Shown here: one piece after another, positions 53,095 to 61,102 of the stretch
Layout: each line of letters begins with the position of its first letter
Position numbering within the stretch: position 1 is the first letter of the stretch
Assembly: GCF_003173575.1 (NCBI RefSeq)
Contig: NZ_QGNY01000001.1
Coordinates: 1 to 64,000 of the forward strand
Direction of reading: 5' to 3'
DNA from: Pedobacter paludis
Lineage (GTDB): Bacteria > Bacteroidota > Bacteroidia > Sphingobacteriales > Sphingobacteriaceae
Length of the DNA: 64,000 nt
Position numbers and translations under genes: made by a program
The notes under the pieces: model-generated
What the model was told of the DNA's origin: nothing
Database searches by the model: none
Seen by the model: the letters and a program-made list of their open reading frames with translations, nothing else

Positions 53095-53333
53095 GGTTGT
53101 AGATTTTAAGTTTAGTTAGACAACCATACAAAACAGGGATAAGTTTCCTTTAAATAACTATTCCTTACAACTTTTAGTTGAGATAATTTTAACTCGTAAG
53201 AAAATCCTCCTGTTGTTTGTAGTATATCTACATTTTAATATCGTTCATCGATTTTCTATCCAAAATGACTTTTAAGCCCAAACAATTCTCGATTTTTGAT
53301 GTTCCAAACTTGCAAAAACAGCAATAAAATAAA

Positions 53334-53504
53334 ATGGAACAAGGTAGGTCTAAAGCTCAAATCGACTCGAATAATAAAATGATGGCAACTTTTTTAATTG
53401 CCATATTTGTATTTGTTGTTTTCGCATTTCTGGTAAGCTTTATTAAAACAAAAAATCCATTTATTTTAGAAATTCAAGCTCAAATTGCTTTGGTAAAAAA
53501 ATAG
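53334..53504 (+). CDS. Small single-span membrane protein
   Basis: 56 residues from ATG at 53334: a polar start (MEQGRSKAQIDSNNK), one membrane helix (FLIAIFVFVVFAFLVSFI) and a short tail ending ALVKK. No family recognised. Its TAG stop directly abuts the stop codon of the convergent gene. Confidence 0.5.
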   Translation: MEQGRSKAQIDSNNKMMATFLIAIFVFVVFAFLVSFIKTKNPFILEIQAQIALVKK

Positions 53505-53891
53505 CTATTTAGCTGGTTTCCCCATAATCATTTTAGCATAAAAATAATCCACCAATAAGACAACGATTAGAATTAATAACCCACCAAACTCCCGGGTTTC
53601 CTCAATCCAGGGTTTTGTGGCTTTCATGCTCTGCACAATATTTTCTGCGTGATGATTTTCATACCAATTCAAAACACCTGTTTTATCGAATAGTAAATAA
53701 AGCGCATAGATAGCGTAAACGGCAATGCCGATTAAATATGCACGAGGATAAAATTTATTTTGAAAAGCGCTGAAGCATAACCAGGCACCATATAGATAAA
53801 TCGGGGCCCAGATATAGGGATCAGGATCGTTGTATTGAAGACCAGCGCTTACTATAAATAAAACACAAAAAATAAGGTTAAAAACTTTCAT
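53505..53891 (-). CDS. TMEM220-family membrane protein
   Basis: 128 residues with about four hydrophobic segments (VFNLIFCVLFIVSAGLQY, IWAPIYLYGAWLCFSAF, YLIGIAVYAIYALYLLF, GGLLILIVVLLVDYFYA). The SAGLQYNDPDPYIWAPIY block after helix 1 is the signature of the TMEM220 family. Function unknown. Convergent, stop to stop, with the 56-residue gene. Confidence 0.85.
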   Translation of the reverse strand: MKVFNLIFCVLFIVSAGLQYNDPDPYIWAPIYLYGAWLCFSAFQNKFYPRAYLIGIAVYAIYALYLLFDKTGVLNWYENHHAENIVQSMKATKPWIEETREFGGLLILIVVLLVDYFYAKMIMGKPAK

Positions 53892-54055
53892 GGGGATTTA
53901 GGAAAGCGTAAAGAAAATAATTTTTTTCACAAAATCGAAACGGATTTGCAAGCTTGAAAAATTTTATAAAAAACTGCGTTATTTTTATACAACATGTTTA
54001 TTAAATCGATTTAGAAAATGTAAATTAGCATTTCTAATCATCATTAAACATATCT

Positions 54056-56035
54056 ATGAGCAGTTTTAAATACCGTTTATTCGCCTATCTTGCTATTTTT
54101 ATTTGTAGCCATCAATTGGTAGAGGCAAAAGTAGTTTTACCATCTGTTTTTAGTGATAACATGGTTTTGCAACAAAAAACGAATGCTTCAATCTGGGGCT
54201 GGGCCGGTGCTGGTAAAAAAATTACAGTCACAACCTCTTGGAATTCGAAACAATATAATACCACAACAGATGCAAGTGGAAATTGGAAACTTAAAGTTAC
54301 AACACCGTCTTTCGGAGGACCATATACCTTGACAGTATCTGATGGAGAAGAGGTTAAATTAAATAATATTTTAATCGGAGATGTATGGATTTGCTCAGGT
54401 CAATCGAATATGGAGATGCCATTGGCAGGATGGGGCAGAATTCAGAATTACGAAAAGGAAATAGCTGATGCAAATTATCCAAACATTAGATTGTTGCAGG
54501 CAGATCATGTTACGAGCAATACACCTTTAGATAATGCTAAGGTTCAAAATGGAGGCTGGCAACCCTGTAATCCTCAATATATTGCAGAATTTTCATCTAC
54601 AGCTTATTTCTTTGCCCGGGAGGTTTACAACAAAACAAAAATTCCAATTGGTTTAATTCATACTTCTTGGGGAGGAACAATTGCCGAGGCGTGGACAAGT
54701 GGCCAATCACTTAAGAAAATGCCTGATTTTGCTTCGGCAGTAGAGAAAATCGAGGCCTCTTCAAAAACCGCTCCAGCAGTTCCATACGAGCAAAAACTCC
54801 AAAATTGGTTAAAATTGGTGGCAGATAAAGATTTAGGATCTCAAGCGGGAAAAACCTGGGCATTAACAGATGCTTCGGCTTGGCAAAATATGCAATTGCC
54901 TACGATTTGGGAAGATGCCGGATTAAAAGATTTGGATGGAATTGTGTGGTTTACCAAAAAAGTTAATGTACCTGAAAGCTGGATCGGTAAAGATATTAAG
55001 CTTAATTTGGGCGTAATTGATGATAACGACGTGACTTGGGTTAACGGAATAAAAGTTGGCGAAACTCAAGGTTTTAATATCGGGAGAAAATATGCTCTCC
55101 CTAAGAATGTACTTAAAGTTGGAGAAAACACCATCACTGTTAGAGTATTTGACAGTGGAGGAGGTGGAGGTTTGTATGGAGATGCAAAAGATATTAATTT
55201 GATAAATGCCACTAACGAAAAGATTTCGTTAGCTGGAGATTGGAAATATAAAGTAGGCCTAAACTTTAAAGATATAGCACCAGCACCAGCATCGGATAAT
55301 AATCCTAACCGCCCAACGGTTTTGTATAATGCAATGATACATCCTTTTTTACAGTACTCTATTAAAGGCGCAATCTGGTATCAAGGAGAAAGTAATGCTG
55401 ATAGGGCTTACCAATACCGAGAACTTTTCCCGATCATGATTAAAGATTGGCGCAATAAATTCGGACAAGGAGATTTTCCATTCTATTATGTTCAGCTCGC
55501 TAACTTTATGCAGAGAGAAAGTCAGCCAGCAGAATCTGCATGGGCTGAGCTAAGAGAGGCACAGCTGAAAACGCTTTCATTACCAAATACGGGCATGGCA
55601 ACGATTATTGATATTGGAGATGATAAAGACATCCATCCGAAGAACAAACAAGAAGTTGGTAGGAGATTGGGGCTAATTGCCGATGCAAATACATACAAGC
55701 AAAAAGTTAGCTTTTCTGGACCTCTTTATCGCTCGCAAAAGATAGATGGCAATCAGATAAAATTAACATTCGATTATTCTGATGGATTAAAATCTGCTGA
55801 TGGAAAAGAACTTAAAGGTTTTGCCATAGCAGGAGCCGACAAGAAATTTTATTGGGCAAAGGCAGTAATTCAAGGTAATGAAATTATAGTAAGTAATGAT
55901 CAGGTTCCTAACCCCGTTTCGGTTAGGTATGCTTGGGAAAACAACCCGGCAAATAACCTAACAAATGGATCTAATTTGCCAGCATCACCTTTTAGAACAG
56001 ATATTTGGGAAGGCATTACAATTAATAAAAAGTGA
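54056..56035 (+). CDS. Exported sialate O-acetylesterase (SGNH family)
   Basis: 659 residues with signal peptide ending LVEAK (about 24). The nucleophile block WICSGQSNMEMPLAGW (Ser about 122) opens the SGNH domain, which is interrupted by a GH2-type sugar-binding jelly roll (about 270-410, e.g. DDNDVTWVNGIKVGETQGFN). It resumes with IWYQGESNA and finishes with the DIHPKNKQEVGRRL Asp-His pair. It removes O-acetyl groups from sialic acid or other glycans in the periplasm. Alone with its own terminator. Confidence 0.92.
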   Translation: MSSFKYRLFAYLAIFICSHQLVEAKVVLPSVFSDNMVLQQKTNASIWGWAGAGKKITVTTSWNSKQYNTTTDASGNWKLKVTTPSFGGPYTLTVSDGEEVKLNNILIGDVWICSGQSNMEMPLAGWGRIQNYEKEIADANYPNIRLLQADHVTSNTPLDNAKVQNGGWQPCNPQYIAEFSSTAYFFAREVYNKTKIPIGLIHTSWGGTIAEAWTSGQSLKKMPDFASAVEKIEASSKTAPAVPYEQKLQNWLKLVADKDLGSQAGKTWALTDASAWQNMQLPTIWEDAGLKDLDGIVWFTKKVNVPESWIGKDIKLNLGVIDDNDVTWVNGIKVGETQGFNIGRKYALPKNVLKVGENTITVRVFDSGGGGGLYGDAKDINLINATNEKISLAGDWKYKVGLNFKDIAPAPASDNNPNRPTVLYNAMIHPFLQYSIKGAIWYQGESNADRAYQYRELFPIMIKDWRNKFGQGDFPFYYVQLANFMQRESQPAESAWAELREAQLKTLSLPNTGMATIIDIGDDKDIHPKNKQEVGRRLGLIADANTYKQKVSFSGPLYRSQKIDGNQIKLTFDYSDGLKSADGKELKGFAIAGADKKFYWAKAVIQGNEIIVSNDQVPNPVSVRYAWENNPANNLTNGSNLPASPFRTDIWEGITINKK

Positions 56036-56050
56036 TCTCTAAACCAGTTT

Positions 56051-56085
56051 GAAAGCCTTAATTTTTTAATTAAGGCTTTTTTTAT
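56051..56085 (+). terminator. Terminator of the sialate O-acetylesterase gene
   Basis: AAAGCCTTAATT (56051-56062) pairs with AATTAAGGCTTT (56067-56078), followed by TTTT. Confidence 0.85.
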
Positions 56086-56160
56086 GCCCAATAGTTGTAA
56101 GCTTTAAAACTTAAAGGCATCAATTTTGTTACGCTATAGTCTTTAAACAAAAATAAGATT

Positions 56161-57027
56161 ATGAAAATGTACAAATCAATCCCAATAGTGCTCTTTTCTA
56201 TCATCTTGATAGCAGGTTGTGTAAGCAACAAAAAATATGCTGAATTGCAAACCACTTATGCTCAACTTCGAGAAAGAAACCAAGAGTTGAGTAATAAATA
56301 TCAAGACAGTCAAAGAGAATTAACTGGCGCAAATAGCCGGGTTAAAAGTTTAGAAGAACAAATTACATCAGAAAAAGCAAATGTTGTTGCCTTGCAAGAT
56401 GCTTTAAACAAGTGCTTAAGTTCAAGCAATCAAGGCAATGTTAACATTTCCAAGTTGGTAGATGAGATCAATTCATCTAATAAATACATTAAGCAGTTAA
56501 TTAATGCAAAAAACAAAAGCGATTCGCTTAATATGGTGTTAACCAACAACCTTACCCGATCATTAAGTAGAGAAGAATTGGGAGATGTTGATGTTCAGGT
56601 TCTTAAGGGCGTAGTTTATATTTCGCTTTCTGATAACATGTTATACAAATCTGGCAGCTACGAAATCTCCGATAAAGCCGGTGAAACATTAAGCAAAATT
56701 GCCAAGATAATTAAAGACTACGAAGGCTACGATGTACTAATTGAAGGTAATACCGATAATATTCCAATTGCTCAAACCAATATTCGAAACAACTGGGATT
56801 TAAGTGCTTTAAGGGCATCATCGGTAGTTCAAACCTTACAAAACAAATATGCGGTAGACCCTAAAAGATTAACAGCAGGTGGTAGAGGAGAGTACAATCC
56901 AATTGCGGATAATAGCACGCCGGCAGGTAAAGCTAAAAACAGACGTACGCAAATTATCATTACACCTAAGCTAGATCAATTTATGGAATTGATTGGTAAA
57001 GCGCCTGAGCAAGCTCCAAAACAATAA
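56161..57027 (+). CDS. OmpA-family lipoprotein
   Basis: 288 residues. Lipobox LIAGC (Cys about 20), then a coiled coil (about 28-90: LRERNQELSNKYQDSQREL and EQITSEKANVVALQDALNK). The C-terminal OmpA-like peptidoglycan-binding domain (about 150-275) contains YDVLIEGNTDNIPI, NWDLSALRASSVV and GRGEYNPIADNSTPAGKAKNRRTQIII. It anchors the outer membrane to the cell wall. Stands alone and ends at a strong terminator. Confidence 0.93.
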   Translation: MKMYKSIPIVLFSIILIAGCVSNKKYAELQTTYAQLRERNQELSNKYQDSQRELTGANSRVKSLEEQITSEKANVVALQDALNKCLSSSNQGNVNISKLVDEINSSNKYIKQLINAKNKSDSLNMVLTNNLTRSLSREELGDVDVQVLKGVVYISLSDNMLYKSGSYEISDKAGETLSKIAKIIKDYEGYDVLIEGNTDNIPIAQTNIRNNWDLSALRASSVVQTLQNKYAVDPKRLTAGGRGEYNPIADNSTPAGKAKNRRTQIIITPKLDQFMELIGKAPEQAPKQ

Positions 57028-57042
57028 TAAAAATGTATTAAT

Positions 57043-57080
57043 AAAAAGGCAAAATCTAATAAATTTTGCCTTTTTTTAGT
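57043..57080 (+). terminator. Terminator of the OmpA-family gene
   Basis: AAAAAGGCAAAAT (57043-57055) pairs with ATTTTGCCTTTTT (57063-57075) and is followed by further T's. Confidence 0.9.
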
Positions 57081-57218
57081 TTAATTAAATTTAAAATTCA
57101 ATATATTTAATAAATAATTGGTACTGATTTAAATATATTGTAACCATTTTAATGCTAAATCGTCTAATTTGAAACCAATTTACTATTTTCAAAGCGTAAT
57201 GGGTAAACAGATTTAATT

Positions 57219-58007
57219 ATGATACAGCTTGAGAATATTAGTGGGCTGTACAAACGAGAACGTGGTCTAGATGCCTACTTTCCTATGCGGGTGCTTATAA
57301 TTAAAGAGGCATCGGGCTTTTTGTGTATGAACTCTGGCGATTATGAGTTGCGGCCAGGACGGGTTTTTTTTATCCCTGAAGAAGGCATAATCAGGCTCGA
57401 AGCAAACATAAAATCTGCCTATTGGTTAAGCTTTACGAGTTATCTATTTATAGAATTTTTGCAACAACACCCAGATCCGCAGGCAAAAAATCTTTTCCTC
57501 ACATTGTCTTATAAGGACCTTGATCAAAATAAGCTGATCAAAATGGTCAACCTAATCGAACAGCTTAAAAAAGACATTAAATTGAAAAAAGATATTTCCC
57601 TACTTTCTCAATATATTTATCTTTTTCTTGGATACGCATCGGGCTTAGATGTAATGCTCAAAGTGCTTACGCCTGATGAAATGCAACAATTACTTCGCTT
57701 TAGGGCAATTTTAGAGCAATATTTTAGATCAGAAAGAACTACTGGATTTTATACCGAAGGCATGGGCATGTCTACCAAGAAATTAAACAATTTTTTGGAG
57801 AGTATCCTTGGCAAAAATTTACTCACCATTATTAAAGAAAGATTGGTTAGAGAAGCCGAAGAATTATTAATAAATAGTGATTATTCTATTGCAGAAATAT
57901 CTGAATCATTAGGCTGTGGGAGAGTTTCTGCCTTTAATGCCACATACAAAAAATATAAGGGAATTTCAGTTGCTGAATTTCTGCAGGGAGCAAAAATTGA
58001 AAATTGA
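57219..58007 (+). CDS. AraC-type helix-turn-helix regulator
   Basis: 262 residues. A short cupin-like N-terminal half (GFLCMNSGDYELRPGRVFFIPEEG, landmark about 31-55) and a C-terminal AraC domain (about 160-258) with IAEISESLGCGRVSAFNATYKKYKG as second helix-turn-helix. The first helix-turn-helix is degenerate (GMGMSTKKLNNFLESILGKNL). Target unknown. Its stop lies inside the left arm of the inverted repeat at 58000-58150. Confidence 0.85.
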   Translation: MIQLENISGLYKRERGLDAYFPMRVLIIKEASGFLCMNSGDYELRPGRVFFIPEEGIIRLEANIKSAYWLSFTSYLFIEFLQQHPDPQAKNLFLTLSYKDLDQNKLIKMVNLIEQLKKDIKLKKDISLLSQYIYLFLGYASGLDVMLKVLTPDEMQQLLRFRAILEQYFRSERTTGFYTEGMGMSTKKLNNFLESILGKNLLTIIKERLVREAEELLINSDYSIAEISESLGCGRVSAFNATYKKYKGISVAEFLQGAKIEN

Positions 58008-58150
58008 TGCGACTACAAAAAAATGTTGTATCCTATCGATAAATCACTTCTTTATTAGCAGGTATTCCAGGCCCAACGCAATTGTTGCTAATGCTTCAAT
58101 CACATGAGGATTTGCTTACTGTCTCTCTTAAATTCAGTCGCATCAATTTT
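58000..58150. repeat. 15-bp perfect inverted repeats around a 121-bp core
   Basis: AAAATTGATGCGACT (58000-58014) and AGTCGCATCAATTTT (58136-58150) are exact reverse complements. The left arm includes the stop codon of the AraC-type gene. The size and ends suit a small MITE-like unit or a remnant. The rest of 58151-58351 shows nothing recognisable. Confidence 0.6.
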
Positions 58151-58165
58151 GCACCACTAAATTAA
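58043..58165 (+). pseudogene. LysE/RhtB-like exporter fragment
   Basis: A short open frame (about 40 codons, no start, upstream TAA at 58040) reads ITSLLAGIPGPTQLLLML before losing similarity. The GxPGPT sequence at the end of the first hydrophobic helix is characteristic of LysE-type translocators. Only the N-terminal helix region remains, inside the inverted repeat above. Too short to be certain. Confidence 0.35.
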
Positions 58166-58351
58166 TAAATCTGTTTTAAAATTAAAAATGCCTATTCTTT
58201 GATGTTGTAAACATTTTTTAAATTTAATTCATTAACCCGCTTCAAATGTGTTTTTGTGGATATTCTATGTGGATAAGTAATCATTATAATGCGCTTTTAG
58301 TATCTTTCATCCTCATTTCAATAAAATTGTTGAATCCTAATTAATCCAATC

Positions 58352-58810
58352 ATGAAATACATCGTAATTATCCTTTTAACATTCTTTATTCCGATAAAAA
58401 AAACTTTAGCTCAGGAAAAAATGACTAAACCTAAATCTATTCTCAATCATATTGCACTTTATGTGTTCGATTTAAATAAGGCAAGTGCTTTTTACGAACA
58501 GGTTTTCGAATTGGAAAAAATTCCAGAACCTTTTCGCGATGGAAAACATACTTGGTTTAGCTTAGGTCAGGCAGGACAACTGCATCTTATTCAGGGCGCT
58601 GTAGCTCGTCGAATGTTTGATAAAAATGAACATCTGTGCTTCAGTGTTGAATCTGTTGATGCCTTTGTTAAAAAGTTAAAATTAGCCGACATAAAATTTG
58701 AAAATTGGGCTGGAGATGCAGGTGGAATAACTTTAAGGGTAGATGGAGTTAAGCAAATCTATTTTAAAGATCTTGATGGACATTGGTTAGAGGTAAATGA
58801 TGCGAAGTAA
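58352..58810 (+). CDS. Exported VOC-superfamily protein
   Basis: 152 residues with signal peptide ending KKTLAQ (about 21). VOC domain 30-150: LNHIALYVFDLNKASAFYEQVF (metal His about 31), HTWFSLGQAGQLHLIQG and a final LRVDGVKQIYFKDLDGHWLEV (metal Glu near the end). Export of a VOC protein is uncommon; the substrate is unknown. Followed by a serine hydrolase gene after 74 bp. Confidence 0.88.
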   Translation: MKYIVIILLTFFIPIKKTLAQEKMTKPKSILNHIALYVFDLNKASAFYEQVFELEKIPEPFRDGKHTWFSLGQAGQLHLIQGAVARRMFDKNEHLCFSVESVDAFVKKLKLADIKFENWAGDAGGITLRVDGVKQIYFKDLDGHWLEVNDAK

Positions 58811-58884
58811 ACTTTGTAACAACGTTAAAGCGAAATTTTGAATTTTATTTTCAATCCATATATTTAAGCTTTATCCTTAATGTT

Positions 58885-60033
58885 ATGAATCGATTTATAT
58901 TTTCAAAATTTATAGTTTGCGTTTGCATTCTTATTTCCTGCTCAATTACCGGTTTTGCACAAATTGATAAAGCAGAAACAGAAATTAAGGAAATTATGCA
59001 AAAATACAGTGGAATCGGTGTTTCGGTGGCTGTAGTAAAACAAAATAAAATCATCTACACGCATTCATTTGGATTAAAAAACGTTGAAAACAATATTCCT
59101 TTAACTGATCAGGATATTTTTAGGATTGCATCTATTTCAAAATCGTTTTCAGCTACATCGATTATGCAATTGGTTGAGGCTGGAAAACTTTCGCTCGATG
59201 ATGATTTTAGTAATCTAGTGGGTTTCAAAGTTCGCAACCCTAAATTTCCAGAAACAGTTATTACCTTAAAAATGATGCTTTCGCATCGGTCTAGCTTAAA
59301 TGATAGCCAGGGATATTTAAAATTAGATGTAATCAACCCTGATAAAAATCCCGATTGGGCTAAATGTTACAACAGTTATGAACCTGGAAAGGGTTATGAA
59401 TACTGCAATTTAAACTTCAATTTAATTGGTACGGTAATCGAAAAAATTTCTGGCGAACGTTTCGATAATTATGTTAAGAATCACTTGTTAAAACCAATGG
59501 GATTATACGCAGGTTATTGTGTTGACTCTTTAGACTCAGCCAAATTTGTAACGCTGTATGAGTATCATAACGATACCAAAACTTTTACCCCGGCACCAAC
59601 AGCCTATGCGCCCAGAAGAGAAGAGATAAAAAATTATGTAATGGGTTATTCTACGCCTATTTTTTCGCCAACAGGTGGCATGAAAATTTCTGCAACAGAC
59701 CTAGCCAAATACATGACGATGCACATGAACTATGGTAATTACAACGGTGTTAAAATTATGTCTAAAAAACATGCAAAACTCATGCAGACCAAGATTTCAG
59801 AAGAAGAGGGCTACGCAATGGCAATGAGGAGTGTAAATGATTTAATACCCGGATTAACCCTAAAAGGTCACACCGGATCTGCATATGGATTATATAGCGC
59901 TATGTTTTTTGATCCCAAAGAAAAATATGGAATTGTTGTAATCACCAATGGCTGTAATCCAATTTATTCGAAAGGATATTGCGATTTAATTCAAGCATCT
60001 ATAAATAGCTTATATACCAATCTGATAAAGTAA
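58885..60033 (+). CDS. Exported serine hydrolase (beta-lactamase/PBP4-like family)
   Basis: 382 residues with signal peptide ending ITGFAQ (about 26). Active-site S-x-x-K in FRIASISKSFSATS (about 79-92), the second motif YEYCNLNFNLIG (Y-x-N, about 171-182) and the third as LKGHTGSAYG (H-T-G in place of K-T-G). Class C/esterase EstB-like group; peptidase, esterase or amidase activity is possible, and the histidine in the third motif is common in non-lactamase members. Confidence 0.9.
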   Translation: MNRFIFSKFIVCVCILISCSITGFAQIDKAETEIKEIMQKYSGIGVSVAVVKQNKIIYTHSFGLKNVENNIPLTDQDIFRIASISKSFSATSIMQLVEAGKLSLDDDFSNLVGFKVRNPKFPETVITLKMMLSHRSSLNDSQGYLKLDVINPDKNPDWAKCYNSYEPGKGYEYCNLNFNLIGTVIEKISGERFDNYVKNHLLKPMGLYAGYCVDSLDSAKFVTLYEYHNDTKTFTPAPTAYAPRREEIKNYVMGYSTPIFSPTGGMKISATDLAKYMTMHMNYGNYNGVKIMSKKHAKLMQTKISEEEGYAMAMRSVNDLIPGLTLKGHTGSAYGLYSAMFFDPKEKYGIVVITNGCNPIYSKGYCDLIQASINSLYTNLIK

Positions 60034-60040
60034 ATACATT

Positions 60041-60241
60041 CTACAACAAATTATATAATCCATTTTTTGGATGAAAAACACTTAAAATTCTAATTTCTTT
60101 TTTGATCGAAAGATTTCCTTCGTTCTTATTAACGAAGAATTGATGGTCTGTAGCTGGTAAATCAATTAAATGGCTACAATCCGATATCGCTTTAGTAGGA
60201 ACTTCGGCATTAGGTGTTTTTTCTTTGATTTTAGTATTCAT
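60041..60241 (-). CDS. Small protein of unknown function
   Basis: 66 residues, charged at the start (MNTKIKEKTPNAEVPTK), without signal, membrane helix or known motif. Located 21 bp downstream of the DUF3606 gene on the same strand, so probably cotranscribed. Confidence 0.5.
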   Translation of the reverse strand: MNTKIKEKTPNAEVPTKAISDCSHLIDLPATDHQFFVNKNEGNLSIKKEIRILSVFHPKNGLYNLL

Positions 60242-60262
60242 ATTAAAATATTAAGGTTTAAA

Positions 60263-60466
60263 TTAATGGACTAGTTTATGGACAGCCTTCGTTGTACTTA
60301 AATATTCCTTAATTTTAATAAGTTCCAGATTTCGAATAGCCCTTACGGCAGATTTTAGTCTTTCACTGCTAACGCCGAGTCTGGCAGCCCAGTAATTGCG
60401 GTCCTTTTCATCGGCAATATCGATAAGCTCGTTTTTTTGGCCCATCAAAGTTTCTTGATATCTCAT
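60263..60466 (-). CDS. DUF3606-family small protein
   Basis: 67 residues. The family core is IDIADEKDRNYWAARLGVSSERLKSAVRAI (landmark about 16-45), a W-x(4)-G-V-S-x(3)-L-x(2)-A-V pattern like a short helix-turn-helix. Function unknown. A paralogue is encoded on the other strand at 60919, next to ligD. Confidence 0.88.
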   Translation of the reverse strand: MRYQETLMGQKNELIDIADEKDRNYWAARLGVSSERLKSAVRAIRNLELIKIKEYLSTTKAVHKLVH

Positions 60467-60605
60467 CGGTTTATATATTGGTTATTAGGATAACACAAAA
60501 TTTTACCTGTTGGTTTGTAGAGAAAAACCAAAATATTGTAAACTTTTACTGTGTTTTAATGCTTACTATAAAGCAAGATGTTTTGCCCTCAAATTAAAAT
60601 GAATC

Positions 60606-60869
60606 ATGGAAAATCAGAATATAGATCCAAGAGACAAGGAAAATGAAAACAGTTTAGAGCGTGCTTTCGAAGGAAATGTAGATGCTACAAATTTTGGCGG
60701 TTCACAGAACGAAGATCAAGATCAATCAGAAGATAACGATTCTGTAGGTACACTCGAGGGTAAAGATTACAGTAAAGAAGGTACAAATTTAGATGGTCAG
60801 GATTTTGATACCGATGAAAGTACGGGTGGTTCTGCCTTAGAAAACGATGCGACCGCCAATGATATTTAA
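60606..60869 (+). CDS. Small acidic protein of unknown function
   Basis: 87 residues, rich in Asp, Glu, Asn and Gly, e.g. NEDQDQSEDNDSVGTLEG. No hydrophobic core, so probably disordered. It precedes the second DUF3606 gene by 49 bp and may belong to the ligD transcript. Confidence 0.7.
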   Translation: MENQNIDPRDKENENSLERAFEGNVDATNFGGSQNEDQDQSEDNDSVGTLEGKDYSKEGTNLDGQDFDTDESTGGSALENDATANDI

Positions 60870-60918
60870 AAACTTTTTTTGATTGATTACTGTTTTAAAT
60901 GCATCTAATCAATATGTT

Positions 60919-61092
60919 ATGGATGATAAATCAAAAAAAGGTGGTGCTGATCGAGCTAGAATCAACATCAACGAAAGTTATGAGGTAGATTATTGGTCAA
61001 ATAAGTTTGGCGTAAGCAAAGATAAGCTCAGGGCGGCAGTTCAAACGGTTGGCACTTCTGTTGTAGATGTAGAAAAGTATCTAACAAAGTAA
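60919..61092 (+). CDS. DUF3606-family small protein
   Basis: 57 residues from the ATG at 60919 (a TTG at 60883 would add 12 unlikely residues). Core INESYEVDYWSNKFGVSK, then LRAAVQTVG, the same pattern as the protein at 60263. 10 bp upstream of ligD, so translated from the same message; a link to DNA repair is only by position. Confidence 0.88.
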   Translation: MDDKSKKGGADRARININESYEVDYWSNKFGVSKDKLRAAVQTVGTSVVDVEKYLTK

Positions 61093-61102
61093 ATTTTTAA
61101 TT

